A stretch of DNA of 64,000 bases. Origin: Pelagicoccus sp. SDUM812003. Its GTDB lineage: Bacteria > Verrucomicrobiota > Verrucomicrobiia > Opitutales > Opitutaceae. The notes under the pieces are model-generated. The model was not told where the DNA came from and ran no database searches. It saw only the letters and a list, made by a program, of their open reading frames with translations. The stretch covers positions 186,001 to 250,000 of the forward strand of contig NZ_JARXHY010000007.1 in assembly GCF_031127815.1 (NCBI RefSeq), in the 5' to 3' direction. Of this stretch, positions 34,679-44,469 are shown in pieces (positions within the stretch are counted from its first letter, which is position 1; every line of letters begins with the position of its first letter). The position numbers were made by a program, and so were the translations under genes.

Positions 34679-36625
34679 GTGGCAGAAAAGATCACTTCTA
34701 CGTCGAAGGATGGTGAAAGAATTGCACCTTCGTCCGAATTTAAGAAGCAGGCTACCATTTCGAGTTTGGCCGAATATAAACGGCTTTACTCGGAGTCTGT
34801 AAACGCTCCGGAAAAGTTCTGGAATACCCAAGCGAAAGAATTGCTGAAATGGCGCAAGCCATGGCGTAAAACGCTCGAGTGGAAAGAACCCCATGCCAAA
34901 TGGTTCGTAGGAGGCAAGCTAAATGTTTGCGAGAACTGCGTAGACCGACATCTCGGCACCCCTCGGGAGAACAAGGCCGCCCTGATTTTCGAAGGCGAGA
35001 CCGGCGACCAGAAGACCTTGACCTACAAGCAGCTCCATGTGGAGGTTTGCAAGTTCGCCAACGTGTTGACGGGCCTCGGAGTGAAGAAAGGCGACCGTAT
35101 CGCCATCTACATGCCGATGAATTGCGAAGCGGTGGTGGCCATGCTGGCCAGCGCTCGCATCGGCGCTGTGCACACGGTGATTTTCGGCGGATTCAGCTCC
35201 GAGTCCATCAAGGATCGCGTCAACGATTGCCAAGCGAAGGTCATCGTGACCGCGGATGGCGGCTGGCGCCGCGGCTCCGTGGTGGAGCTCAAGAAGAACG
35301 TCGACGACGCGGTCAAGGGTTGCCCGAGCATCACCAACGTAGTCGTGGTCAAGCATATCGGACACCGCGTATCCATGAAAGTAGGACGCGATGTTTGGTA
35401 TCACACCCTGATGAACGACGCCAGCCACAAGCACGCCGCCAAGGCGTTCGATTCGGAGACGCCGTTGTTCGTCCTTTATACCAGCGGGAGCACGGGGAAG
35501 CCGAAGGGCGTGCTGCACACCAGCGGCGGCTACCTGCTGGGAACCACCATGACGTCGAAGTACGTTTTCGATCTTAAGGAAACCGATACCTACTGGTGCA
35601 CTGCGGATATCGGCTGGATCACCGGCCACAGCTACGTGACCTACGGCATCCTCAGCAACGGAGCGACCAACGTGATCTACGAAGGAGCTCCCAACTACCC
35701 GGAGGTCGACCGATTTTGGGATATCGTGGAACGCCACCGCGTGACCATCTTCTACACCGCCCCGACTGCGATTCGCGCTTTCATGAAGTGGGGCGACGAG
35801 CCGATCAAGAAACATGATCTCAGCTCCCTGCGCCTTCTCGGCACCGTGGGCGAGCCCATCAACCCGGAGGCTTGGCGCTGGTACTATAAAACCATTGGCG
35901 GCGAGCGTTGTCCAATTGTGGATACATGGTGGCAGACCGAAACGGGCGGTATCATGATCACTACGCTCCCAGGAGCGGCCCCTTCGAAGCCCGGCTCGGC
36001 AGGACTTCCTTTCTTTGGCGTGGTGCCCAAGGTTTTCGATGACGCGGGAAACGAGGTGAAGAAGGGGGAAAACGGCAAGCTGGTGCTCACCACGCCGTGG
36101 CCTTCCATGCTGCGCACGCTTTACGGCGACAACAAGCGCTACAAGAAAGTCTACTGGAGCGAATACAAGGGCGTCTATTTCTGTGGCGACGGCTGCAAGC
36201 AGGACAAGGACGGCTACTTCTGGATCATCGGTCGCATCGACGACGTATTGAACGTTTCAGGACACCGCATCGGCACCGCCGAAGTGGAAAGCGCTTTGGT
36301 GAGTCATCCCTCGGTCGCGGAGGCTGCCGTCGTCGGCCGTCCGCACGACATCAAGGGCAACGCCATCGTGTGTTTCGTGACCCTTAAGCAAGGACTCGAA
36401 GGCACCGACGAATTGCGTCGCGAGCTGCGCGACCACGTGGGGCACGAAATCGGAGCGCATTCCAAGCCGGATGAGATTCGCTTCGCCGCGGCCTTGCCGA
36501 AAACGCGCAGCGGCAAGATCATGCGGCGCCTGCTCAAGGACATCGCGGTCGGCAAGGAGATCAAGCAGGACACCACCACCTTGGAGGACCTGAGCGTGGT
36601 CAAGCAATTGCAGGCCCAGGACTAG
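34679..36625 (+). CDS. acs: Acetyl-CoA synthetase (AMP-forming)
   Basis: Activates acetate to acetyl-CoA through acetyl-AMP (648 aa, normal length). Signatures: [18 protein letters not shown] (A3 P-loop), [26 protein letters not shown] (A5), [20 protein letters not shown], and [12 protein letters not shown] with the acetylation-type lysine. The start is GTG at 34679 with a Shine-Dalgarno eight bases upstream. A terminator follows at 36668. Allows growth on acetate and links to regulatory lysine acetylation in relatives. Confidence 0.96.
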   Translation: MAEKITSTSKDGERIAPSSEFKKQATISSLAEYKRLYSESVNAPEKFWNTQAKELLKWRKPWRKTLEWKEPHAKWFVGGKLNVCENCVDRHLGTPRENKAALIFEGETGDQKTLTYKQLHVEVCKFANVLTGLGVKKGDRIAIYMPMNCEAVVAMLASARIGAVHTVIFGGFSSESIKDRVNDCQAKVIVTADGGWRRGSVVELKKNVDDAVKGCPSITNVVVVKHIGHRVSMKVGRDVWYHTLMNDASHKHAAKAFDSETPLFVLYTSGSTGKPKGVLHTSGGYLLGTTMTSKYVFDLKETDTYWCTADIGWITGHSYVTYGILSNGATNVIYEGAPNYPEVDRFWDIVERHRVTIFYTAPTAIRAFMKWGDEPIKKHDLSSLRLLGTVGEPINPEAWRWYYKTIGGERCPIVDTWWQTETGGIMITTLPGAAPSKPGSAGLPFFGVVPKVFDDAGNEVKKGENGKLVLTTPWPSMLRTLYGDNKRYKKVYWSEYKGVYFCGDGCKQDKDGYFWIIGRIDDVLNVSGHRIGTAEVESALVSHPSVAEAAVVGRPHDIKGNAIVCFVTLKQGLEGTDELRRELRDHVGHEIGAHSKPDEIRFAAALPKTRSGKIMRRLLKDIAVGKEIKQDTTTLEDLSVVKQLQAQD

Positions 36626-36667
36626 CCGCCGCCACGCGTTTTTCGCCAAGGCGACGGATTTTTTCCG

Positions 36668-36691
36668 AGCGGGCCCGCGGGCCCGCTTTTT
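36668..36691 (+). terminator. Terminator after acs
   Basis: GC-only stem: GCGGGCC (36669-36675) pairs with GGCCCGC (36680-36686), four-base loop, followed by TTTTTCG. About 40 bp after the acs stop. Confidence 0.75.
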
Positions 36692-36785
36692 CGTATCGAC
36701 AAATTCAGCCCCGACGATGCAGTCCGAAATATGCGGCGCGGGGTGACTTTTCTAGGAACGCGTCTATTGTTTAGATTTGAGAGCT

Positions 36786-37997
36786 GTGAAAGAGAACGAA
36801 CCGAAACACATCGTCGTTGGTAACTCTTCGGATGACCCTTTCGCCATCGACGTGGCGTTCGCCATGGGGCAACTGGAGGACGTGTCCGACATGATCAGCA
36901 TGAAGCTGTTCGCCAACTCGGAATTCTGCCCCCGCTTCATTTCCGACGAAAACGACCGCTCGAATATCGGCAACAAGCTGCAGGGCAAGAGCATCATCAT
37001 CGTCAGCACCAGCAATCCGAACATGAGCAGGCAAAGCCTCGCCATGCGCACGCTCATGATCGCTCGAGCGGCCAAGGAAAACGGGGCGTCGAAGGTCACG
37101 CTGGTGGAGCCGGATCTCTACTACAGCGCCCAGGACCGCGGAGCCCGCCCCGATTTGGGGGAAACCGGCTTCGAGCGCGACACCGACGACCTGAAGAAGT
37201 TCGATGGCCAGCCTTTCACCGCGAAGCTCTACGCGGAGATGCTGAAGCTGGCCGGCGTCGACCGGGTGGTCACGGTGCACAACCACTCCACCTCGGTGCA
37301 AACCATGTTCACGCGGGTGTTCGAAGGGCAGTTCTACAACCTCATCCCCTACGACATCTACGTCGACTACCTGCTGAACTCGAACATCGTGAGCTACGGT
37401 CCGGAAGGCGAGGGCCTGGCCCTCTGCGCTCCGGACAAGGGCGCCCGCGATTTCGTGAGGGAGATCCACCGCCGCTTGGGGCTGCCCAAGGCCAAATCCA
37501 TACTGCTCGACAAGGAGCGCACGGGAGAGCGGGAGGTGGAGATCAAGCTGCACGCGGAGAGCGAAGACACCTTTGAAAGCATTTCCGGCCATGACGTGGT
37601 GCTGTTCGACGACATGGTGCGCACGGGCTCAACCGTGGTCAAAGCCTGTCAGTTCCTTCGCCAAGGCAATCCGGGCCGCACGGTTTTCGCTCTGACGCAC
37701 TTCTACGCCAGCGGCGAGGGCCGCGTGAAGATGGCGAACACCGCCATCAACGAGATTCTTACCCTCAACACCATTCCAACCATTCTCAATCGCGACGTGC
37801 AGGGTCGCCTGCGCAAGAAGCTGGTGGTTCTCAAGATCGAGAAGTGGATCGCCCAGGAGCTATGCAAGATCCTCGGCGTCCAGTCGCCCGATCAAGGCAA
37901 GAGCTTCTATCAGATCGACATGTCCTCGAAGAATCTGCGCTGGAAACGAAAGATCTGGCTGAGCGAGCAACTGCAGTCGCTCAAGTCCGAAGGATAG
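36786..37997 (+). CDS. Long-form ribose-phosphate pyrophosphokinase homologue
   Basis: 403-residue member of the PRPP synthetase family, which transfers pyrophosphate from ATP to ribose-5-phosphate; canonical enzymes are about 315 aa. N-terminal fold: IVVGNSSDDPFAIDVAFAMG. The catalytic His region is VTVHNHSTSVQTMF. The PRPP loop is VVLFDDMVRTGSTVVKA, where R replaces the D found in usual DDMxDTxGT, although both Asp and the TGST are kept. About 60 extra residues at the C-terminus and an insertion mid-protein add length. GTG 36786 is the likely start; TTG 36777 is in frame. A second standard prs may exist elsewhere. Confidence 0.82.
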   Translation: MKENEPKHIVVGNSSDDPFAIDVAFAMGQLEDVSDMISMKLFANSEFCPRFISDENDRSNIGNKLQGKSIIIVSTSNPNMSRQSLAMRTLMIARAAKENGASKVTLVEPDLYYSAQDRGARPDLGETGFERDTDDLKKFDGQPFTAKLYAEMLKLAGVDRVVTVHNHSTSVQTMFTRVFEGQFYNLIPYDIYVDYLLNSNIVSYGPEGEGLALCAPDKGARDFVREIHRRLGLPKAKSILLDKERTGEREVEIKLHAESEDTFESISGHDVVLFDDMVRTGSTVVKACQFLRQGNPGRTVFALTHFYASGEGRVKMANTAINEILTLNTIPTILNRDVQGRLRKKLVVLKIEKWIAQELCKILGVQSPDQGKSFYQIDMSSKNLRWKRKIWLSEQLQSLKSEG

Positions 37998-38023
37998 CGA
38001 CGCCACAGCAAGGAAGGGAAACG

Positions 38024-38428
38024 GTGGCGAATCCGAAGGGAAAAACCGTAGCGGCGCTGCTGGCCGAGGTCGAGGATCCGGAGCTGCGTCGCGACGCCAA
38101 GGCTCTGCATGCCTTGATGAAGGAGCTCACTGGCCTAAAGCCGTCGGTATGGAGCGACAGCATGATTGGCTACGGAAGCTATCGGTATCGCTACGCCAGC
38201 GGTCGTGAAGGCGAGTGGTTTCGCATCGGTTTCGCCCCGCGGGCTCGCGGATTGAGCCTTTACCTGATGTCGGACTTCGAAGGCGAAGAGCAGCTGATGC
38301 AACGCATCGGAAAGCGCAAGATGGGAAAATGCTGCATGACCTTCCGTCGCTTGTCGGATTTGGACGAGTCCGTTTTGAAGGAGCTCGTCTACAAGTCAGC
38401 CCGGGGCGCCATCCAATCCGAAGTATGA
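38024..38428 (+). CDS. DUF1801 domain protein
   Basis: 134-residue protein of the YdhG/DUF1801 family, whose function is not established. Family features: TVAALLAEVEDPELRRDAKALHALM, WSDSMIGYGSYRYRY, IGFAPRARGLSLYLM and the C-terminal LSDLDESVLKELV. The start is GTG 38024 preceded by AGGAAGGG; an upstream in-frame extension reads nonsense from inside the PRPP synthetase gene. Confidence 0.87.
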   Translation: MANPKGKTVAALLAEVEDPELRRDAKALHALMKELTGLKPSVWSDSMIGYGSYRYRYASGREGEWFRIGFAPRARGLSLYLMSDFEGEEQLMQRIGKRKMGKCCMTFRRLSDLDESVLKELVYKSARGAIQSEV

Positions 38429-38470
38429 GCTTCGCGGAGTCTTCTGGCGGCGCCCGTGATCAGAGGTCCG

Positions 38471-39556
38471 CTACCAGTTTCCGTTTTCGCCGGCTTTCAG
38501 GCTCTTCGAAAACGCGACCAGAAGTTGGATGCAGTGCTCGACGTCCTGGAGGTCGACCACCTCGCTTGGCGTGTGCATGTAGCGCAGCGGAAGACTGATC
38601 AGTCCGGTCGCCACGCCCGCTCCGGCGACTTGGATGGCCCGAGCGTCGGTGCCGGTGGGGCGAGGATCGCCTTCGAGCTGGTAGGGAATGCCGTTCGCTT
38701 CCGCGGCCTCGATCAGTTTTTTGAATACGATCGGATTGATATTGGGACCGCGGGTTATGATAGGGCCCTTGCCCAGCTTGAACTCGCCAAACTTGCGCTT
38801 GTCGCAGTCGGGGTGATCCGTGGCGTGGCCGACGTCGACGGCCACAGCGAAGGTCGGCTTGGCGTTGTAGCTGGAGATGGTCGCTCCGCGAACGCCGACT
38901 TCCTCCTGAGCGTTGCCTACGGAGATGATCTTCGCCTGAAGCTGATCCTTCTCCTTGGACAGGCGTCGCAGGGTTTCGCCTACGATGTAGGAACCGCCCT
39001 TGTTGTCGAAGGCGCGCGCTGTGGCCACGCTGCCGTTTAGAAACGCGAACTCGTGATCGTAGGTGGCGACGTCTCCCACTTGCACGCGGGACTGGGCGTC
39101 GGCCCGGTCCTTGGCCGCGATATCGATCCACATCTCGTGGATTTGCGGCACCTTCTCGCGTTCCTTGCTATCCATTAGATGCACGGCGCGTTTGCCGGTG
39201 ACGCCTTTTATGATGCCGTTTCTGGTTTGGATGAGCACGCGACGGCCGGAGATGACGACGCGATCATGTCCGCCCAGCGTCTTGAAGTAGAGGAATCCGT
39301 TTTCGTCGATGTAGTTGATCTGCAGTCCGAGCTCGTCGAGGTGGCCAGCGAATAGGGCGGAAGTTTCCGATTCCGGATTGAGGATGGCGATGCGGTTGCC
39401 GATGGTGTCCTTCAGGTAGACGTCCGCCGACGGTTGTACGTACTTATCGAATACAGCCTGCGCTTGGGTTTCGGCTCCGGATGGGCTCTTGGCTTCGAGC
39501 AGTTCGAGGAGGAATTCAGGCGCTTGATAGTCGGAGGACATAGGTGATGCTTTCAA
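38471..39556 (-). CDS. M42 family metallopeptidase
   Basis: Cobalt/zinc aminopeptidase of the glutamyl-aminopeptidase/endoglucanase-M type (361 aa), usually a dodecameric cytoplasmic shell. Metal and catalytic positions seen: AGHLDELG (His, Asp), ARAFDNKGG (bridging Asp), NAQEEVGVRGA (catalytic and metal Glu), VDVGHATDHPD (Asp) and the C-terminal MHTPSEVVDLQDVE (His). ATG 39541 (MSSDYQAPEF) is an equally good start. It ends 43 bp from the convergent DUF1801 gene. Confidence 0.92.
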   Translation of the reverse strand: MKASPMSSDYQAPEFLLELLEAKSPSGAETQAQAVFDKYVQPSADVYLKDTIGNRIAILNPESETSALFAGHLDELGLQINYIDENGFLYFKTLGGHDRVVISGRRVLIQTRNGIIKGVTGKRAVHLMDSKEREKVPQIHEMWIDIAAKDRADAQSRVQVGDVATYDHEFAFLNGSVATARAFDNKGGSYIVGETLRRLSKEKDQLQAKIISVGNAQEEVGVRGATISSYNAKPTFAVAVDVGHATDHPDCDKRKFGEFKLGKGPIITRGPNINPIVFKKLIEAAEANGIPYQLEGDPRPTGTDARAIQVAGAGVATGLISLPLRYMHTPSEVVDLQDVEHCIQLLVAFSKSLKAGENGNW

Positions 39557-39577
39557 TTTTACTAAACTCTGGTGGCG

Positions 39578-40315
39578 CTATTTCTTGTAGTTCGCGAGGG
39601 TATAGGTCTTGCCGTTTTCCAGGGAGGATATGTCGGATATGAGGTCTTTTATGCGTTCGGCGATCGTATCGGGCGAGGGCACGCGTCCTTCTTCCTTCAT
39701 CTTGATGAACTCCTGCACTTCGGGAAAATCGTCAGGCGATAGTTTGCGGATGGCCACTTGCATGGCGGTTTCCATCACGCCGGGATTGATATTGATAAAA
39801 CGGCTGGGATAGTCCGCGGCATCCTGTTCGATAGCGATGGCTCGCACCAGCTGTTCCTGGCCCGCCTTGCAGGCGCAGTAGAGCGACCAGCTGCCCTTGG
39901 CTCGGTCTGGCAGGGCGGCTCCGGACGATATCTGTATGAAAAGCTTGGGTACGTCTAGAAACTCCGTGGCGCGAAGGAACTGGGTGGCGGCGATGGTGGA
40001 TCCGCAAAGGTTCGCGGTGATGGTCTGCTCGATGTCGAAGGTGTCGAGTTGCTGGGCCTTGCCGATCGGGCCGAGCGTGCCGGCGTTGCTGATGAAGACG
40101 ATGGAGCTCGCTCGCGAAAGGTCGGCTTCCTTCAAAGCGGACGCGAAGATGCTCGAGGCAAGCTGAGCCTTGGAAAAGTCGCATGAGTGAAACTCGCCCT
40201 TGAAGTCTCCCTGGGTGCGACCGAAGCCGATGAGTCGCGTATCGGAATCGTTCAACGCTTTCGAGAGCGCTTGTCCAAGTCCTCTGGATACGCCGGTTAT
40301 GAATATGGTTCGCAT
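39578..40315 (-). CDS. Short-chain dehydrogenase/reductase (sepiapterin reductase-like)
   Basis: Classical SDR of 245 aa. NAD(P) motif IFITGVSRGLGQALSKAL (TGxxxGxG), FISNAGTLGPIG (NAG), catalytic IQISSGAALP...WSLYCACKAGQE with Ser, Tyr and Lys in Y-C-A-C-K, and ININPGVMETAMQ. The NPGVMET exit resembles yeast Irc24/sepiapterin-reductase-type SDRs. Substrate unknown. 22 bp upstream of the M42 gene's start, hence probably the same transcript. Confidence 0.88.
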   Translation of the reverse strand: MRTIFITGVSRGLGQALSKALNDSDTRLIGFGRTQGDFKGEFHSCDFSKAQLASSIFASALKEADLSRASSIVFISNAGTLGPIGKAQQLDTFDIEQTITANLCGSTIAATQFLRATEFLDVPKLFIQISSGAALPDRAKGSWSLYCACKAGQEQLVRAIAIEQDAADYPSRFININPGVMETAMQVAIRKLSPDDFPEVQEFIKMKEEGRVPSPDTIAERIKDLISDISSLENGKTYTLANYKK

Positions 40316-40381
40316 GATGATTTGAAGTCCTATGGCAGGTTGATCACTGAGACGGTTCCGAGTCCAGAGGCCATCCTGCCT

Positions 40382-41761
40382 CTAGAGCTCGTCGACGATG
40401 TCTTCAAGCGGGTAGCTGATGATTTCCGCTAAGGTAGGATGATACCAATGAGTTTTCAATAGATCAGCGGCGGTTAAATTGTTGGATACAGCGACCGCAA
40501 GGGCGTGGATAAGTTCGCCTCCGTCCTTGGAGACGATCTCGGCTCCCAGAATGCGGCCGGAGGGTTTCTCGGCGAACACCCGCACGAAGCCGTATTTCGC
40601 TTCCATGAGGATGGATTTTCCATGGTCGTCGAAAGGGTAGTCGGCAGCGATGAAGTCGATGTCGCGTTCCTTGAGCGCTTTTTCGGTCAGCCCGACGCGC
40701 GCCACTTGAGGGTCGGTGAAGACCACATCCAGCATGTGGTCGTAGTTGAGCGGTCCGGGGCCGGGCTTGCCAAACGCGTGTCGAGCGGCGTATTCGCCCT
40801 GCAGTACGGCGGTGTGCACGATCTCGTACGGCCCGGCGCAATCGCCTGCGGCATAGATGTCGGGATTGCTGGTCTGCTGGTGCTCGTTGGTGGCGATCTG
40901 GCCGTTTGGCTTCAAATCGACTCCTGCCGCATCCAAGCCCAGCCCTCGAGTGGCCGGATAGCGCCCCAGCGCGTTGACGAGATGCTGAGCGAAAACGGTT
41001 TTTGATTCCCCTTGGAGCTTGAAGGTGACGGAGTAGCCGGTGTCCGTTTTTTCGATACGCTCGAGTTGCGTATCGGTGAAGAGGGAAACGCCTTCGTCGC
41101 GGAACGCGGTTTCCACGACTTCAGAGACGTCTGGGGCTTGGTCCTTGAGAATGTGCGGGCTACGCTGGATTTGGGTGACCTGGCTTCCCACGCGATTCAG
41201 GAACTGGGCGAGCTCGCAGGCCACTACGCCGCCGCCGAGCACGATGACGGACTCGGGCAGAAAATCCAGCTCCAGCACGTCGTCGCTGGTCCAGATGCCG
41301 TCGTCGTCGAGTCCTGGGATGGGCGGCTTCGCAATCTTGGAGCCGGTGGCCAGTATGAACTTTTTGCCGCGCAGCTGGACGCCGTCGTCGAGCTCGATGG
41401 TGTTCGGGCCGATGAAGCGGGCCTGGTTGCGGTAGAGGTCGTACTTTCCGCTGGTCATGGACTCCACGCGGTAGTCGGTGAATTCCTTGATGATTTCCAG
41501 TTTTCGCTGATGCAGCGCGGGCATGTCGACCTTGGCGCTTGGAATGTTCAGGCCGAACGCTCGAGCGTTCTGGGCGAGGTGCAGGACTTCCGCCGAGTAG
41601 ATCAGCGTTTTCGAGGGCATGCAGCCGCGCAGGATGCATAGGCCGCCGAGCTGGCGGGCGCCGTCGATGACGGCGACGTTGTCGGAGAATCCGCGGGCGA
41701 CGCGAGCGGCGTTGAAGCCGCCGCTGCCGCCGCCGATGGCGATGAAGTCGTATTCTTTCAT
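40382..41761 (-). CDS. Dihydrolipoamide dehydrogenase-like flavoprotein disulfide reductase
   Basis: 459 aa. FAD fingerprint AIGGGSGGFNAARVA. Redox disulfide C42/C47 in GGLCILRGCMPSKTL, with the dehydrogenase spacing though CILRGC replaces the usual CLNVGC. NAD fingerprint VIVLGGGVVACELAQF. The C-terminal acid-base pair is in THWYHPTLAEI (His and Glu). No lipoyl or 2-oxoacid dehydrogenase subunits are nearby. It could be a soluble transhydrogenase, mercuric reductase-like or an Lpd paralogue; the substrate disulfide is unclear. Confidence 0.85.
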   Translation of the reverse strand: MKEYDFIAIGGGSGGFNAARVARGFSDNVAVIDGARQLGGLCILRGCMPSKTLIYSAEVLHLAQNARAFGLNIPSAKVDMPALHQRKLEIIKEFTDYRVESMTSGKYDLYRNQARFIGPNTIELDDGVQLRGKKFILATGSKIAKPPIPGLDDDGIWTSDDVLELDFLPESVIVLGGGVVACELAQFLNRVGSQVTQIQRSPHILKDQAPDVSEVVETAFRDEGVSLFTDTQLERIEKTDTGYSVTFKLQGESKTVFAQHLVNALGRYPATRGLGLDAAGVDLKPNGQIATNEHQQTSNPDIYAAGDCAGPYEIVHTAVLQGEYAARHAFGKPGPGPLNYDHMLDVVFTDPQVARVGLTEKALKERDIDFIAADYPFDDHGKSILMEAKYGFVRVFAEKPSGRILGAEIVSKDGGELIHALAVAVSNNLTAADLLKTHWYHPTLAEIISYPLEDIVDEL

Positions 41762-41795
41762 TAGGTTAGGCTGAAGCGAGCGCTAGTGGGGGAGG

Positions 41796-42350
41796 TCAAG
41801 ATTGGTAGTGGATGGAGGCGGCGATTTTGTCGGCGAGCTCCTTCGATTTCATCCTACCAACGAGCGCGAGTGAAAATTCGACTGCGGTTCCGACGCCTTG
41901 GGAGGTGATTATGTGACCGTCTTGCACAACGGGTTCTTCCGAGGCGATGGGAAGATCGTCGCGGACGGAGGCGTGCGAGGTGGCGCTGCGGTTGTTGAGC
42001 AGTCCGCAGTTCGCCAGCAGCTTCGGGGCGGCGCAGATAGCGGCCAGCAGACCGCCGCGCTTGTCCTGCGCCTTGAGCGCCGCGGCGAGTTCGGAATTAT
42101 CCAGTTGCTTCAGGACTCCAGGACCGCCGGGAAGCAGCACTAGGTCGAATTCGTTCTCTGCCACTAGGGAGAGGGAGGTGTCGGCGGCGAAGGTGATGTC
42201 GTTGCGGCCCTTGACCTGGCTGTTGCCGTCGACCGACGCCACTGTCACGTCGATCTCGGCCCGTCGAAGGATGTCTACGGGAGTGAGGGCTTCGATTTCC
42301 TCGATGCCATCGAACACGATGACGAGGGCGGTGGGAGTTGGCTGGCTCAT
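41796..42350 (-). CDS. DJ-1/PfpI family protein (YajL-like)
   Basis: 184 aa. Nucleophile C106 in LLAAICAAPKLL, with E17 in the FDGIEEIE loop and His in SHASVRDDL: the DJ-1/YajL arrangement. PGGPGVLKQL is the nucleophile-side glycine loop. Family members are reported as chaperones and as glyoxalase-type or deglycase enzymes; the exact role is debated. A 34 bp gap separates it from the disulfide reductase gene downstream, suggesting a common redox-stress transcript. Confidence 0.9.
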   Translation of the reverse strand: MSQPTPTALVIVFDGIEEIEALTPVDILRRAEIDVTVASVDGNSQVKGRNDITFAADTSLSLVAENEFDLVLLPGGPGVLKQLDNSELAAALKAQDKRGGLLAAICAAPKLLANCGLLNNRSATSHASVRDDLPIASEEPVVQDGHIITSQGVGTAVEFSLALVGRMKSKELADKIAASIHYQS

Positions 42351-42513
42351 GACGAACGTTGTCTGAAAAAGGGGGCGCTGCAGGCAAACATATATTGGCG
42401 CGGCGCCACTGCTTAGGGCGGATAGGCTGACGATGGATTCCGATGCTCGCTCGGCTGGCGAGCTGAGAGCTGCAGGCTTGCGAAAGGGCGAGCGCGCCTG
42501 CGATGCTGGGGAA

Positions 42514-43437
42514 ATGTCGAATGAATCGAGCAGGACCTTGTTGGTATTGGGTTGCGGCTATCTCGGAAGGCGAATCGTGGCGACTGCATTGGAGCAGGGG
42601 CTGCGCGTGAAGGCCGTTTCCAAGAACGAAGCGAGTTTGGAGGAGGTCGCGCGACTGGGGGCCGAGACCTGCCAGGCTTGGGTGGACGGAGCGACTTGGC
42701 ATGCTTTCGCGGGCGAAGGAGTCGATTGGGTGGTCAACTGCGTCAGCTCGGCTGGAGGTGGTTTGGAGGGATATCGCCGCTCCTACGTCGAGGGCAATCG
42801 CTCCCTGGCGGCGTGGGCCCGCTCTGCTGGGTTTGGCGGAAAGGCGATCTATACCAGCAGTGTCAGCGTGTATCCAGATGCTGGAGGCGGGTGGGTGGAC
42901 GAACGCTGCTCCAGTGAGCCGAGCAACGAAAGAGGAAAGATCGTGCGCGAGTCGGAGCAGGTTTTTCTCGATGGAGTGGCGAGAGGCAGCGGCTATGTTC
43001 TGCGTTTGGCGGGACTCTATGGTCCGGGGCGTCATCTGATGCTGAATACGTTGCGAGAGGGCCCGGAGGAAATCCCTGGATGGGGGGACTACCATTTGAA
43101 CTTGGTGAGGATCGAGGACGTGGAATCTGCGGTGTGGAGCGTCCTGAATGAGAGCGAACTTAAGCCGGGCGTCTACAACGTGATCGACGACAGGCCGAGC
43201 CTCAAGGAGGAGATGGTGGCGTGGATCGCGGACCGATTGAAGATCGCCAAACCGCGTTTCACGGGCAAGCCAGGGGGCGGACGGGCCAGTTCGCGGCGAT
43301 TGGGCGAGGGAGGCAGGCCGGCGGATCGTCGCATTTCCAACGCGTCCCTGAAGGCCAGCTCCGGTTGGCGGCCTCGCTATTCGGACTACCGGAAAGGCTT
43401 TGGCGAACTGATAGACAGGCCACTAGATAGTGTTTGA
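42514..43437 (+). CDS. NAD-dependent epimerase/dehydratase-like protein (YeeZ type)
   Basis: Extended-SDR of 307 aa. N-terminal LLVLGCGYLGRRIVATAL is the GxGYxG motif of the YeeZ/NAD(P)-binding group. TSSVSVYPDAGGGWVDE matches the family's catalytic-strand region with Ser and Tyr; LRLAGLYGPGRH and YNVIDDRPSLKEEM are typical. I start at ATG 42514 (MSNESSRTLL). The frame extends 27 residues further upstream without family character. Function not established. Confidence 0.85.
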   Translation: MSNESSRTLLVLGCGYLGRRIVATALEQGLRVKAVSKNEASLEEVARLGAETCQAWVDGATWHAFAGEGVDWVVNCVSSAGGGLEGYRRSYVEGNRSLAAWARSAGFGGKAIYTSSVSVYPDAGGGWVDERCSSEPSNERGKIVRESEQVFLDGVARGSGYVLRLAGLYGPGRHLMLNTLREGPEEIPGWGDYHLNLVRIEDVESAVWSVLNESELKPGVYNVIDDRPSLKEEMVAWIADRLKIAKPRFTGKPGGGRASSRRLGEGGRPADRRISNASLKASSGWRPRYSDYRKGFGELIDRPLDSV

Positions 43438-43515
43438 CGCACCCCCGGGCTGGCGGCAGCGTGACGGCCGTTTTTTTCGTCTCATTTCAACCCAATCTAT
43501 TCGAGGAACGAAACC

Positions 43516-43824
43516 ATGGCAGGTGTAGGAAAATTGCTCAAGCAGGCTCAGAAAATGCAGAAGAAGATCGAGAGCATGCAGGAGGAGCTGGCCAAGGCGG
43601 AGCTTGATGTCACCAGCGGCGGCGGCGCGGTCGCGATCAAGATCAATGGCCAGGGCGAGTTTCTGTCGCTGAAGATCGATCCGGAACTGCTCAAGGAGGA
43701 GGCGAGCTTGGTGGAGGAGACCTTGCTCGAGGCGGTCAAGGAAGCCGCGGCCAAATCCAAGGCGTACAACGAGGAAGAGATGTCCAAGGCCACGCAGGGC
43801 TTCAACATGCCCGGTCTGATGTAG
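43516..43824 (+). CDS. ybaB: YbaB/EbfC nucleoid-associated protein
   Basis: Small DNA-binding dimer (102 aa) with LLKQAQKMQKKIESMQEELAK coiled-coil start, the GGGAVAIKINGQGEFLSLKIDPELL core, and the C-terminal KATQGFNMPGL. It is 20 bp before recR, the classic ybaB-recR pairing. Confidence 0.95.
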   Translation: MAGVGKLLKQAQKMQKKIESMQEELAKAELDVTSGGGAVAIKINGQGEFLSLKIDPELLKEEASLVEETLLEAVKEAAAKSKAYNEEEMSKATQGFNMPGLM

Positions 43825-43843
43825 CTTCGAGCGTAGCCCGACG

Positions 43844-44437
43844 ATGACACCCGCCTTCGAAGCCTTGCAGAAAGAGCTGAAGCGATTGCCTGGCGTGGGC
43901 TTTCGCTCCGCTGAGCGCATGGCGATCTACCTCCTGCTGGAGCGCCCTGAAGCGGCGGCTTCACTAGCCGACGCCATCCGTAGCGCCTCCGAGCGCGTGC
44001 GTAGCTGCTCGGTGTGTGGCAACGTCTGCGAGGAGGAAGCGTGTTCCATCTGTCAGGACGAGCGTCGTTCCGACAGCGGTCTGCTCTGTGTGGTGGAGCA
44101 TGTCAGCGACCTGATGGCCTTAGAGAAATCGGGAGCCTATCGCGGACGGTACCACGTGCTGCATGGCAAGCTTTCGCCCATAAACGGAATTGGTCCGGAG
44201 CGGCTGAATTTGTCGGGGTTTACCGACCGGTTGAAGAGGGAATCGATCGAGGAGCTCATCCTGGCCCTGCCGAACGATGTGGAAGGGGAGGCTACGAGCC
44301 ATTACCTGACCGATCTGGTAGGAGAAGGCTCGGTCAAGGTGTCGCGCATCGGATTTGGACTTCCGAGCGGGGCGTCCGTTCTGTACGCCGACACCGTTAC
44401 CTTGAAAAGCGCCCTCGAAGCGCGTAAGGCTTTTTAA
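43844..44437 (+). CDS. recR: Recombination mediator RecR
   Basis: Ring-forming protein of the RecFOR pathway that helps load RecA on gapped DNA (197 aa). Helix-hairpin-helix LKRLPGVGFRSAERMA. The C4 zinc knuckle is CSVCGNVCEEEACSIC. The Toprim domain has LLCVVEHVSDLMALEKSGAYRG (in the DLMALE region) and the C-terminal DTVTLKSALEARK. Directly downstream of ybaB. Confidence 0.96.
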   Translation: MTPAFEALQKELKRLPGVGFRSAERMAIYLLLERPEAAASLADAIRSASERVRSCSVCGNVCEEEACSICQDERRSDSGLLCVVEHVSDLMALEKSGAYRGRYHVLHGKLSPINGIGPERLNLSGFTDRLKRESIEELILALPNDVEGEATSHYLTDLVGEGSVKVSRIGFGLPSGASVLYADTVTLKSALEARKAF

Positions 44438-44469
44438 GAATCCTTTCTTCGATCTAGACCCCGTTTCCC

